Origin: Victivallales bacterium Lenti_02
GTDB lineage: Bacteria > Verrucomicrobiota > Lentisphaeria > Oligosphaerales > Lenti-02
NCBI GenBank assembly: GCA_001603055.1
Contig: LVAZ01000283.1
Location: 1 to 7,494, forward strand
Reading direction: 5' to 3'
DNA length: 7,494 nt
This document shows, piece after piece, positions 1 through 5,299 of this stretch. The notes under the pieces were generated by a model. It was not told the DNA's origin, ran no database searches, and saw only the letters and a list, made by a program, of their open reading frames with translations. Positions within the stretch are counted from its first letter, which is position 1; each line of letters starts with the position of its first letter. The translations under genes were made by a program, and so were the position numbers.

Positions 1-71
1 CATGCGCAAGCTCACACCTACCCTGTGATGCTAGTCTAGTTCCTAGTTCAACCTGGGCAAGGGTCAAACGA

Positions 72-857
72 TTAGTTATTTTTCTTCGGCAGGATGTCGC
101 CGACGCCGTCGAGGATGTAGCGGGGGACGTAGGCGAAGCGGGGGATGTCGGCGCGGGTGGTGACGCCGCTGAGGACGAGGACGGTCTCGATTTCGGATTC
201 CATGCCGGCGATGATGTCGGTGTCCATGCGGTCGCCGATGATGGCGGTTTCTTCGCGCTGGCAGCCGATGGTCTTGAGGGCGTGGCGCATCATCAGGGGG
301 TTGGGTTTGCCGACGAAGTAGGCCTTGCTGCCGGTGGCCAGCTCGATGGGGGCGATGAGGGCGCCGGTGGCGGGGACGATGCCCTTCTCGGTGGGGCCGG
401 TGAGGTCGGGGTTGGTGCCGATCAGCTTGGCGCCGCGGAGGACCAAGTGGACGGCCTGCTCGATGCGCTCGAAGCTGTAGGTGCGGGTCTCGCCGACCAC
501 CACGTAGTCGGGGTCCACGTTGTTCATGGTCAGCCCGGCGTTGTAGATGGCGTTGGTGAGGCCGGTCTCGCCGATGACGAAGGCGCTGCCGCCAGGTTTC
601 TGGCTGGCAAGGAACGTGGCGGTGGCCAGGGCGCTGGTGTAGAAGTGCTCCTCCTCGATCACCAGCCCGAGCCGGCCCAGCTTCTGGCTGAGTTCGCGGG
701 GGGAGCGCTCGCTGCTGTTGGTCAGGAAGAGGAACTTCTTGCCCTGCTCGCGCAGCCAGTTGATGAATTCGGGGACGCCGGGCAGGAGATGGTTGCCGTG
801 GTAGATCACGCCATCCATGTCGCAGAGAAAGGCTTTTTTCGCCTGGAGTTCGTGCAT
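72..857 (-). CDS. NagD-like HAD-IIA family phosphatase
   Basis: This 261-residue protein is a haloacid dehalogenase superfamily hydrolase of subfamily IIA, close in length and motif order to E. coli NagD (UMP/nucleotide phosphatase, about 250 residues). Motif I is DMDGV at residues 13-17, with Asp13 as the expected nucleophile and Asp15 as general acid/base. Motif II is TNSS at 46-49. The motif-III Lys184 lies in GKPNP, and the metal-binding motif GDRMDTD occupies 208-214. The stretch between motif II and GKP (about 80-180) is the C2 cap that sets substrate choice; it carries NagD-like segments such as FYTSALATA and VGETRTY. No signal peptide or membrane segment is seen, so it should be cytosolic. 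The ATG at 857 is preceded by AAGGA about 10 bases upstream. It is divergent from the acetyltransferase gene. The family assignment is firm. The substrate is not: NagD, 4-nitrophenylphosphatase and phosphoglycolate phosphatase relatives share these motifs. Confidence 0.93.
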   Translation of the reverse strand: MHELQAKKAFLCDMDGVIYHGNHLLPGVPEFINWLREQGKKFLFLTNSSERSPRELSQKLGRLGLVIEEEHFYTSALATATFLASQKPGGSAFVIGETGLTNAIYNAGLTMNNVDPDYVVVGETRTYSFERIEQAVHLVLRGAKLIGTNPDLTGPTEKGIVPATGALIAPIELATGSKAYFVGKPNPLMMRHALKTIGCQREETAIIGDRMDTDIIAGMESEIETVLVLSGVTTRADIPRFAYVPRYILDGVGDILPKKNN

Positions 858-907
858 GGGACAGGTGTCCTTTCCAATACGGGGGACGCGGGTGGAATTC
901 TTGCGGT

Positions 908-913
908 ACTATA
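908..913 (-). promoter_or_regulatory. Possible -10 box for the NagD-like gene
   Basis: On the minus strand the sequence TATAGT matches the -10 consensus TATAAT at five of six positions. It lies about 50 bases upstream of the ATG at 857, giving a plausible leader of about 44 bases. No good -35 box is found 16-18 bases further upstream, because that stretch is the GC-rich hairpin at 916-940. This is a weak call. Confidence 0.28.
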
Positions 914-915
914 CT

Positions 916-940
916 CCGCCAGCGTTGTCCCCGCTGGCGG
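916..940. promoter_or_regulatory. Perfect 9-bp inverted repeat in a divergent intergenic region
   Basis: CCGCCAGCG (916-924) and CGCTGGCGG (932-940) form a perfect 9-bp stem around the loop TTGTCCC. It sits in the 141-base gap between the divergent phosphatase and acetyltransferase genes. Neither strand has a T-run after the stem, so it is not an intrinsic terminator. It could be an operator, a leader hairpin or one of the short palindromes common in this genome. No regulator gene lies beside it. Confidence 0.4.
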
Positions 941-998
941 GGCGGCGCTTCCCGGCATATGGTGAATCAGGGAACCACCCACCCACGGGAGCACGAAC

Positions 999-1928
999 AT
1001 GACCGGATACGAACTGCGCGAGATGCGTCCCCAGGACCGGCTGCCGGTGGCGGAGCTGATCTGCCTCTCGACCAATGCCTGGTACCAGGCCCATGGCAAG
1101 CCCCTCATCTTCTCCGGCGGACCGCGCACCACCGAGCTGCATTTCGATTTGTACCATTCGCTCGAAGGCAGCTCGGGCTGGGTGGCCGAGGACACCCGTT
1201 CCGGCGCGATCATCGGCTCCTGCTTTCAGCACATCCGGCCGACCCATGTCTCGCTGGGCATCATGAACGTGCATCCGAACCACTTCGGGCGCGGGGTGGC
1301 GCACGGTCTGTTGCAGACCATCATCCGCGTCGCCGAGCGCGAGGGCAAGCCCCTGCGGCTGGTGTCCAGCGCCATGAACCTCGATTCCTACTCGCTCTAC
1401 ACGCGGTCCGGATTCGTCCCCCGCCAGGCCTATCAGGACATGTTTCTGGCCGTGCCCAAGAACGGGCTGAACAAGGCGGTGGCGGGCCTGGACATGGTCC
1501 GTCCCGCCACCCTGGCCGACGTGCCGCTCATGGGCGAACTCGAACTGGCGGTGAGCGGCATCCGCCGCGACGGCGACTACCGCCACTTCATCGAGAACCC
1601 CGAGGGCATCTGGCATGTCTCGGTCTTCGAGTCCGCCCCCCATCGTCTCGAAGGCTTCCTGGTCTCCTGCGCCCATCCGGGCTGCAACATGATCGGTCCC
1701 GGCGTGATGCGCGAGGACGAGGTCACCGCCGCCCTGCTGCTGACCGAGCTGAACCAGCATCACGGCCGCACCCCGGTCTTCCTCCTGCCCGTGGACCGCA
1801 ACGCGCTGGTCCGGGAGGTCTATTCCTGGGGCGGGCGCAACTGCGAAATGCACTTCTCCCAGGTGCTCGGCAGCTTCACCCCCTTCCAGGGCGTGAACAT
1901 GCCCACCTTCCTCCCCGAAACCGCCTAA
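999..1928 (+). CDS. GNAT-family N-acetyltransferase with two GNAT-like halves
   Basis: This 309-residue protein has an N-terminal GNAT domain at about residues 3-150. Its acetyl-CoA-binding motif A is seen at 90-105 as NVHPNHFGRGVAHGLL, matching the Q/RxxGxG/A type pyrophosphate loop. YSLYTRSGF at 131-139 corresponds to motif B. A second half (about 165-300) opens with MVRPATLADVPLMGELE, the usual start of another GNAT-like fold, but it lacks a clear RxxGxG loop and may be a degenerate tandem domain. The protein should transfer an acetyl group from acetyl-CoA to an amine, and the acceptor cannot be named. It appears cytosolic, with no membrane segment. The ATG at 999 follows GGGAG at 987-991 with 7-base spacing. 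The alpha/beta hydrolase gene begins 11 bases after its stop, so the two are very likely co-transcribed. Confidence 0.88.
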   Translation: MTGYELREMRPQDRLPVAELICLSTNAWYQAHGKPLIFSGGPRTTELHFDLYHSLEGSSGWVAEDTRSGAIIGSCFQHIRPTHVSLGIMNVHPNHFGRGVAHGLLQTIIRVAEREGKPLRLVSSAMNLDSYSLYTRSGFVPRQAYQDMFLAVPKNGLNKAVAGLDMVRPATLADVPLMGELELAVSGIRRDGDYRHFIENPEGIWHVSVFESAPHRLEGFLVSCAHPGCNMIGPGVMREDEVTAALLLTELNQHHGRTPVFLLPVDRNALVREVYSWGGRNCEMHFSQVLGSFTPFQGVNMPTFLPETA

Positions 1929-1934
1929 CCGGAG
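1929..1934 (+). promoter_or_regulatory. Ribosome binding site fixing the hydrolase start
   Basis: CCGGAG ends 5 bases before the ATG at 1940 and lies in the 11-base gap after the acetyltransferase stop codon. The hydrolase frame stays open far upstream, through the acetyltransferase gene. This site, together with the start of hydrolase-like sequence, picks 1940 as the start. Confidence 0.65.
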
Positions 1935-1939
1935 TTCTG

Positions 1940-2734
1940 ATGACAAGCTCGATTCGCGCCATTGCCTACGCTCCCGAGCATGGTTTCCGGGGCGAGGGAG
2001 ACCTCTATCTGCCGGAGAACGCCGCCGGTGCGCCCGCCGTGCTGGTGATCCACGGCGGCGGCTGGCAGGCGATGGACCGTTTCCGGTTCGACGCCGTCTG
2101 CGCCATGCTGGCGGCGCACGGCTTTGCCGCCTTCAACATCAACTACCGGCTGGCGGGCGCGGCACCGTGGCCCGCCTGCGGCGACGACTGTCTGCGGGCG
2201 GCCCGGTTTCTGCTCGACGCGGGGCATTCGGCGATGCAGCCCCTGGCCCGCGGACGCATTGCCGTCCTCGGCGCGTCGGCGGGCGGTCATCTGGCCCTGA
2301 TGACTGGCCTGCGCCTCCCCGCCGACCGGGTGGCCGGGATTGTGGACATTGCCGGGCCGAGCGATCTGGCCGCCCTCTGGGAGCATCACGGCCCCCAGAA
2401 GTTCGGCAAGCTCTTTGGCAGTCCCGATGTGTCCAGAGAGGTGTTGGATGCCGCCTCGCCGGTTTCCTACGTCACCGCCGCAGCCCCGCCGCTGCTCTGC
2501 GTGCAGAGCACCAACGACCGGCTGGTGCCGCCGGACCAGACCGAGCGCATTGCTGCGCAGTACGCCCGGCACGGCCGCCCCTGCGCCATCCACTGGTTCG
2601 CGGGCGCGGGGGAGGCCCACGGCATCTGGCGCCCCTCCGCCGCCCCGGCCCCCGACCTCCTCGTCCCTGTCGAAGAGCGCATCAAGGCATTCCTGGCTGA
2701 CTGTCTTATCGAGACGAGTGGACCGATTCCATAG
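1940..2734 (+). CDS. Alpha/beta hydrolase (esterase/lipase, BD-FAE / HSL-like)
   Basis: This 264-residue protein is a serine hydrolase of the alpha/beta fold. The oxyanion-hole motif HGGGW is at residues 38-42, typical of the HSL/BD-FAE esterase group. The nucleophile elbow GASAGG places Ser113, the acid is probably Asp193 in TNDRLVPP, and the base is His227 in AGEAHGIW, so the triad is complete and in the usual order. Its length is normal for single-domain esterases of this group. No lipoprotein box or signal peptide is present, so it should act in the cytoplasm on carboxylic ester substrates such as acylated sugars or small esters. It follows the acetyltransferase by 11 bases, so one gene may add and the other remove acyl groups, or both may process related metabolites; that link is inference. 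No clear terminator follows it. The nearest hairpins belong to the repeat element starting at 2798. Confidence 0.9.
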   Translation: MTSSIRAIAYAPEHGFRGEGDLYLPENAAGAPAVLVIHGGGWQAMDRFRFDAVCAMLAAHGFAAFNINYRLAGAAPWPACGDDCLRAARFLLDAGHSAMQPLARGRIAVLGASAGGHLALMTGLRLPADRVAGIVDIAGPSDLAALWEHHGPQKFGKLFGSPDVSREVLDAASPVSYVTAAAPPLLCVQSTNDRLVPPDQTERIAAQYARHGRPCAIHWFAGAGEAHGIWRPSAAPAPDLLVPVEERIKAFLADCLIETSGPIP

Positions 2735-2797
2735 ATTCACGATAGCGGGGCGGGAAGAACTCAGGGTGCCATAACGAGCCAGTTCCCAGCCTCTTCG

Positions 2798-2897
2798 CGG
2801 GAAGGTGGCCGGAGCTTCCAGCTCCGGAATCAGCATGAATAGCAGCCAAGACCAACCGGAGCACGATGCTCCGGCCACTCCCACCAGAAAGAACCCG
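2798..2897. repeat. REP/BIME-like double-hairpin element, copy 1
   Basis: The unit contains two short hairpins built from the same arm. CCGGAGC (2809-2815) pairs with GCTCCGG (2821-2827), and CCGGAGC (2856-2862) pairs with GCTCCGG (2868-2874). The outermost arms also form a longer 11-bp inverted repeat, GTGGCCGGAGC (2805-2815) against GCTCCGGCCAC (2868-2878), so the element can fold in two ways. It begins with CGGGAAGG and ends with AGAAAGAACCCG. A second copy starts 6 bases after it ends. Confidence 0.8.
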
Positions 2898-2903
2898 TCC
2901 CTT

Positions 2904-2995
2904 CGGGAAGGTGGCCGGAGCTTCCCAGCTCCGGAATCGCGATGAAAAACCGGAGCAGGATGCTCCGGCCACTCCCACCCGCCAGAAAGAACCCG
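2904..2995. repeat. REP/BIME-like double-hairpin element, copy 2
   Basis: This copy repeats the layout of the one at 2798-2897, with the same flanks and the same CCGGAGC arms at 2915-2921/2928-2934 and 2950-2956/2962-2968. The outer 11-bp pair GTGGCCGGAGC (2911-2921) and GCTCCGGCCAC (2962-2972) is intact. The sequence between the two hairpins is shorter and different, whereas the arms are conserved exactly. This suggests that structure rather than the spacer is maintained. Confidence 0.8.
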
Positions 2996-3028
2996 TCCCC
3001 GGTTTCCCGTCCCCGGTTTCCGGTTTCC
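2992..3028. repeat. 14-bp tandem duplication with GGTTTCC units
   Basis: CCCGTCCCCGGTTT occurs twice in immediate tandem (2992-3005 and 3006-3019). The core GGTTTCC recurs at 3001, 3015 and 3022. The tract overlaps the end of the second double-hairpin element. It has no coding signal. Confidence 0.7.
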
Positions 3029-3044
3029 GGTACGGGATATTTCC

Positions 3045-3116
3045 CTCACGGAGACACGGAGACACGGAGGAGGAAACCCCATTCGGTGGTTCTCTGCGCC
3101 TCTGTGCCTCCGTGAG
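3045..3116. repeat. Imperfect inverted repeat (acggagacacggag type)
   Basis: The left arm CTCACGGAGACACGGAGA (3045-3062) is matched by the reverse complement of CCTCTGTGCCTCCGTGAG (3099-3116) at 15 of 18 positions. The left arm is itself part of a short GGAGACAC tandem running to about 3070. About 36 bases separate the arms. From memory, repeats built on this wording recur between genes in PVC-group genomes. Confidence 0.65.
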
Positions 3117-3118
3117 AA

Positions 3119-3146
3119 GTTCAGAGTTCAGAGTTCGGAGTTCGGA
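3119..3146. repeat. 7-bp tandem repeat, four perfect-length units
   Basis: GTTCAGA occurs twice (3119-3125, 3126-3132) and is followed by GTTCGGA twice (3133-3139, 3140-3146). All units are exactly 7 bp and differ only by one A/G change, shared by the last two units. Confidence 0.75.
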
Positions 3147-3171
3147 ATGAGAGGCTGGTTTTCCCGGATTT

Positions 3172-3191
3172 CTCGCTGTAGGCGAGCGACA
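3172..3191. repeat. 20-bp hairpin repeat, copy 1
   Basis: CTCGCTGTAGGCGAGCGACA contains the stem CTCGC (3172-3176) / GCGAG (3182-3186). It matches the sequence at 3245-3264 at 18 of 20 positions. A stronger hairpin, CCCGGCGA/TCGCCGGG (3198-3205 and 3209-3216), lies just after it. Confidence 0.55.
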
Positions 3192-3244
3192 TGTCAGCCC
3201 GGCGAGCATCGCCGGGAACCGGTTGTCCGGGGAAAAGAAACCAG

Positions 3245-3264
3245 CTCGCTGAAGGTGAGCGACA
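3245..3264. repeat. 20-bp hairpin repeat, copy 2
   Basis: CTCGCTGAAGGTGAGCGACA lies 73 bases after the copy at 3172. One of the two differences is C to T in the right arm, which turns a C-G pair into a G-U pair, so the stem could still form in RNA. The other difference is in the loop. Confidence 0.55.
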
Positions 3265-3338
3265 GACCCGCGCGTCTTCCGAGGTCAGGATCGGGGGGCA
3301 TGGATCGGAAACCCGGCCATTCTGACCGGGCTGGCATG

Positions 3339-3360
3339 TTGCTCCCGCTTCGGGGAGCAA
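3339..3360. repeat. Isolated 8-bp hairpin
   Basis: TTGCTCCC (3339-3346) and GGGAGCAA (3353-3360) form a perfect 8-bp stem around the loop GCTTCG. No T-run follows on either strand, so it is not a normal intrinsic terminator for either convergent gene. A weaker CCCGG/CCGGG pair (3312-3330) precedes it. Confidence 0.5.
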
Positions 3361-3450
3361 GACCACCGGCCACCGGCCATCACCAAATCCCCGCCCGGAT
3401 TGCGACCGGTCCCCGCCCCGTCAAGCCTGGAGTGCCACAAAAAGCCGCCC

Positions 3451-3477
3451 CCTCGATCTCCTCGATCCCCTCGATTC
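3451..3477. repeat. 9-bp tandem repeat, three units
   Basis: CCTCGATCT, CCTCGATCC and CCTCGATTC follow each other without gaps at 3451, 3460 and 3469. The tract lies about 80 bases beyond the end of the AraC gene. Its 9-bp unit length matches the unrelated tandem repeat at 7319-7357. Confidence 0.7.
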
Positions 3478-3554
3478 CCACGGCATCTGCGCGGGCTGAC
3501 GCCCTGCGGAATGTGCCGCCTGCCTGGACGGGCGCGAAACGTCTTGCCTTTTGG

Positions 3555-4355
3555 TCAGGGGTGGGCGGCGAGGAATTCGCGGCGGTATTCGAGGGGAGCG
3601 AGGTGATAGGTCTGCTTGAACAGCCGCGAGAAGTAGAACTCGTTGCGGAAGCCCGTGCGGTCGGCGACCTGGCGGACCAGATCGTTCGTCTCGGTGAGCA
3701 GTTGCGCCGCCAGCCGGAGGCGACGCTGGATGAGGTATTGCTGGGGGGAGAGGCCGGCGAATTGCCGGAACAGCCGCCGGAAATGGGTGAGCGAGAAGCC
3801 CATGCGCTTGGCCTCCGCCGCCAAGTCCCAGGGGCGCTCGGGATGGCGGTCGAGTTCGTCGATCAACCGGGCGAAGACGGGGCCATGATACGGCAGGCCC
3901 CGGTCGTCCGCCTGCTCATGAAGCTGGAGCAGCAGGTCTTCGAGGGTGTGGGTCATCCGCGCGGGATTGGGCAGGTTCGAGGCGAGCCCCTGCTTCAATG
4001 CCTGGATGGTTTCCAGGAAACGGCCCGGATTGGCGATGCGGATCAGGGGCGGGTCGGCGGGAATGGCCAGCAGCCCGCTGCGGATGTACTCCTCGACCTT
4101 GGGGCCGTAGAAGCAGACATAGTTGTGCCAGCGGGGGCGCCCGTCGCTGGGGCCGTACTCGAAGAAGGTGCCCGGATAGGTGAGGAAGGCCCAGGCCCCG
4201 GTCACCCGGTATTCCGCCTGCCGGTTCACCCGCAGATACAGCCCGCCGCCGTGGTTGTACTGCACCCCGTAGTAGCGCGGCTGATTCCGGTGCAGCCCCA
4301 CGTTCCTCGGGTCCGAACCGACCAGGGCGATGGACAAACCGTCGAAATAGTTCAT
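3555..4355 (-). CDS. AraC-family transcriptional regulator
   Basis: This 266-residue protein has the classic AraC/XylS layout. The N-terminal half (about residues 1-100) looks like a cupin-type ligand-binding domain, including segments such as HNYVCFYGP. A linker follows, then a C-terminal DNA-binding region with two helix-turn-helix units at about 176-198 (WDLAAEAKRMGFSLTHFRRL) and 224-247. The second unit carries the family signature: VADRTGFRNEFYFSRLFKQ followed by LAPLEYR. Its length is normal. The ATG at 4355 is preceded by AGGGG with 5-base spacing. The gene is divergent from a three-gene sugar-metabolism operon with 163 bases between starts, the usual layout for a local activator that responds to the pathway substrate or an intermediate. 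The ligand is unknown. The 3' end faces the repeat-rich gap, and no convincing terminator is visible there. Confidence 0.95.
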   Translation of the reverse strand: MNYFDGLSIALVGSDPRNVGLHRNQPRYYGVQYNHGGGLYLRVNRQAEYRVTGAWAFLTYPGTFFEYGPSDGRPRWHNYVCFYGPKVEEYIRSGLLAIPADPPLIRIANPGRFLETIQALKQGLASNLPNPARMTHTLEDLLLQLHEQADDRGLPYHGPVFARLIDELDRHPERPWDLAAEAKRMGFSLTHFRRLFRQFAGLSPQQYLIQRRLRLAAQLLTETNDLVRQVADRTGFRNEFYFSRLFKQTYHLAPLEYRREFLAAHP

Positions 4356-4378
4356 TTCCGCCCCTATTCCTTGGTCGT

Positions 4379-4407
4379 TTTATGCATGGGTATGGTCAAT
4401 CTGTTCA
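4379..4407 (-). promoter_or_regulatory. Candidate promoter of the araC-type gene
   Basis: On the minus strand TGAACA (4402-4407) and CATAAA (4379-4384) are separated by 17 bases, and each matches the sigma-70 consensus at four of six positions. Transcription would start about 17 bases before the ATG at 4355. The -35 element overlaps one of the GTTCAT repeats of the candidate operator, which would allow autoregulation. The call rests on weak matches. Confidence 0.3.
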
Positions 4408-4443
4408 TTTTTCGCCGTTCATATCCGTGCATAGTATGTGCAT
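4403..4443 (+). promoter_or_regulatory. Candidate AraC operator: four GT(T/G)CAT direct repeats
   Basis: GTTCAT occurs at 4403-4408 and 4417-4422, and GTGCAT at 4427-4432 and 4438-4443. All four face the same way, with start-to-start spacings of 14, 10 and 11 bases. The last three are about one helical turn apart and so lie on one face of the DNA, as expected where AraC-type proteins bind direct repeats. The cluster sits between the divergent regulator and operon, ending 75 bases before the operon's first ATG. The sequence TAGTAT (4432-4437) between the last two repeats could serve as a -10 box with no good -35, which would fit an activator-dependent promoter. Binding by the neighbouring AraC protein is inferred. 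Confidence 0.45.
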
Positions 4444-4508
4444 GTCGGCGGTGTTCAAGGCGTCGTCGCGCGGTTTTCGCGGGCGACCGGTGAGCGAACC
4501 ATTCGGGC

Positions 4509-4513
4509 GAGGG
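4509..4513 (+). promoter_or_regulatory. Ribosome binding site fixing the first operon start
   Basis: GAGGG ends 5 bases before the ATG at 4519. The frame is open back to an ATG at 4438, but that ATG lies inside the direct-repeat cluster and lacks a purine-rich site. The 27 residues it would add do not resemble a TIM-barrel start. The first beta strand, QIAAQMYSFR, begins right after the 4519 start. Confidence 0.65.
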
Positions 4514-4518
4514 ATTCC

Positions 4519-5277
4519 ATGCGAAAGAACCAGATTGCCGCGCAGATGTACAGTTTCCGGAGCTTCTTCGGCAGCCCGGCCCAGTTGGTGGAGACGCTGG
4601 ACCGGGTGAAGGCGATGGGCTACGACGCCGTGCAGGTGACCCCCGCCATGCCGGCCATGAATGCCGGCGAAATGCGCCGTCTGCTGGCGGATGCGGGCCT
4701 GGTGCCGGTTTCGGCCTGCAAGAAAGGGGCGAGCGCGGTCGATCAGACCGACGAGGTGATCGAGTATCTCCAGGAGCTGGGCTGCGCCCATACGGTGTAT
4801 CCCTGTCCGCCCCTGTTCACGACCGAGGCGGAAGTGGTCGAACTGGCCCGGAAGCTCGAGACGGCGGCGGTGAAGATGCGGGCGGCGGGCATTACCCTGG
4901 GCTACCACAACCACGCCATCGAGTTCAACCGCTATGGTGGCCGCACCATGCTCGACATCGTCTATGAGGAAGCCCCCCATCTCGATGCCGAGATCGACAC
5001 CTACTGGGTGCAGGCGGGCGGCGGCGATCCGGTGGCCTGGGTCCGGCGGCTGGCCGGCCGGATGGAGCAAATCCATCTCAAGGACTTCGTCATGAACGGG
5101 CGGCAGAGTGAGGACGCGCCGGTGGGCGAGGGGAATCTGAACTGGCCCGCCATCATCGGGGCGGCGGAGGACGGCGGCGTGCGCTATTTTGTGGTCGAGC
5201 ACGACGGCACCTGCCCCGATCCCTTCGCCTCCTTCCAAAGCAGCATTCATTTCCTGCTCCGCAACTACGTGCGCTAA
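4519..5277 (+). CDS. Sugar phosphate isomerase/epimerase-like TIM barrel (AP endonuclease family 2)
   Basis: This 252-residue protein belongs to the xylose isomerase-like TIM-barrel superfamily (AP_endonuc_2) that includes IolE, IolI and tagatose/psicose epimerases. The first strand is QIAAQMYSFR near the N-terminus. The probable divalent-metal ligands are Glu135 in GYHNHAIEF (128-136), Asp160 in AEIDTYW, His186 in QIHLKDF and Glu227 in VVEHD, in the family order. His130 and His132 in the HNH segment are likely substrate contacts. Its length is typical. As the first gene of a three-gene operon with an IolG-like dehydrogenase and another TIM barrel, it probably isomerises, epimerises or dehydrates a keto-sugar or keto-inositol in the cytoplasm. 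A DNA repair role is unlikely in this context. The superfamily is certain; the reaction is inferred. Regulation is probably by the divergent AraC protein. Confidence 0.9.
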   Translation: MRKNQIAAQMYSFRSFFGSPAQLVETLDRVKAMGYDAVQVTPAMPAMNAGEMRRLLADAGLVPVSACKKGASAVDQTDEVIEYLQELGCAHTVYPCPPLFTTEAEVVELARKLETAAVKMRAAGITLGYHNHAIEFNRYGGRTMLDIVYEEAPHLDAEIDTYWVQAGGGDPVAWVRRLAGRMEQIHLKDFVMNGRQSEDAPVGEGNLNWPAIIGAAEDGGVRYFVVEHDGTCPDPFASFQSSIHFLLRNYVR

Positions 5278-5286
5278 CCGAATTCC

Positions 5287-5293
5287 GAGGAGA
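5287..5293 (+). promoter_or_regulatory. Strong Shine-Dalgarno of the oxidoreductase gene
   Basis: GAGGAGA sits in the 22-base gap after the first TIM-barrel gene, with 6 bases between it and the ATG at 5300. It selects 5300 over upstream in-frame codons that overlap the previous gene. It is the best ribosome binding site in the operon, which may mean the oxidoreductase is the most highly translated member. Confidence 0.7.
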
Positions 5294-5299
5294 ACGAAC

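Larger units (their letters stand above)
2735..3554. other. 820-base non-coding, repeat-rich intergenic region
   Basis: No convincing gene lies between the alpha/beta hydrolase stop and the end of the convergent AraC gene. Open frames here encode low-complexity translations of the repeats and match no recognisable family. From left to right the region holds two copies of a double-hairpin element (2798-2995), a 14-bp perfect tandem duplication (2992-3019), an inverted repeat (3045-3116), a 7-bp unit four times (3119-3146), two diverged copies of a 20-bp hairpin sequence (3172-3264), isolated hairpins (3198-3216, 3312-3330, 3339-3360) and a 9-bp unit three times (3451-3477). From about 3478 to 3554 I see nothing notable. 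Confidence 0.75.

Noticed and set aside
1..71. Possible terminator or gene end in the first 71 bases
   Set aside because: Only a few CTAG repeats around 32-48 are seen, with no hairpin and T-run after the phosphatase stop and no coding signal.
282..965. A plus-strand open frame opposite the NagD-like phosphatase
   Set aside because: The translation is a Gly/Ala/Val/Asp-rich shadow of a well-supported minus-strand gene.
909..1946. A minus-strand open frame of 345 codons opposite the acetyltransferase
   Set aside because: It has no family motif and the same low-complexity composition. The plus-strand protein has an acetyl-CoA motif and a ribosome binding site.
1925..3082. A minus-strand open frame of 385 codons across the hydrolase gene and the intergenic repeats
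   Set aside because: The N-terminal part is translated repeat sequence and the rest is antisense to the hydrolase with its full catalytic triad.
3339..3360. Reading the TTGCTCCC hairpin as a bidirectional terminator for the hydrolase and AraC genes
   Set aside because: It has no T-run on either strand and lies about 200 bases from the AraC stop and 600 from the hydrolase stop.
3147..4493. A plus-strand open frame of 448 codons over the repeat region and opposite the AraC gene
   Set aside because: It runs through intergenic repeats and then antisense to a clear AraC protein. No domain is seen.
4438..4518. An upstream in-frame ATG extending the first TIM barrel by 27 residues
   Set aside because: It lies within the candidate operator, has no ribosome binding site, and adds residues unlike the start of the barrel. 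The ATG at 4519 has GAGGG at good spacing.
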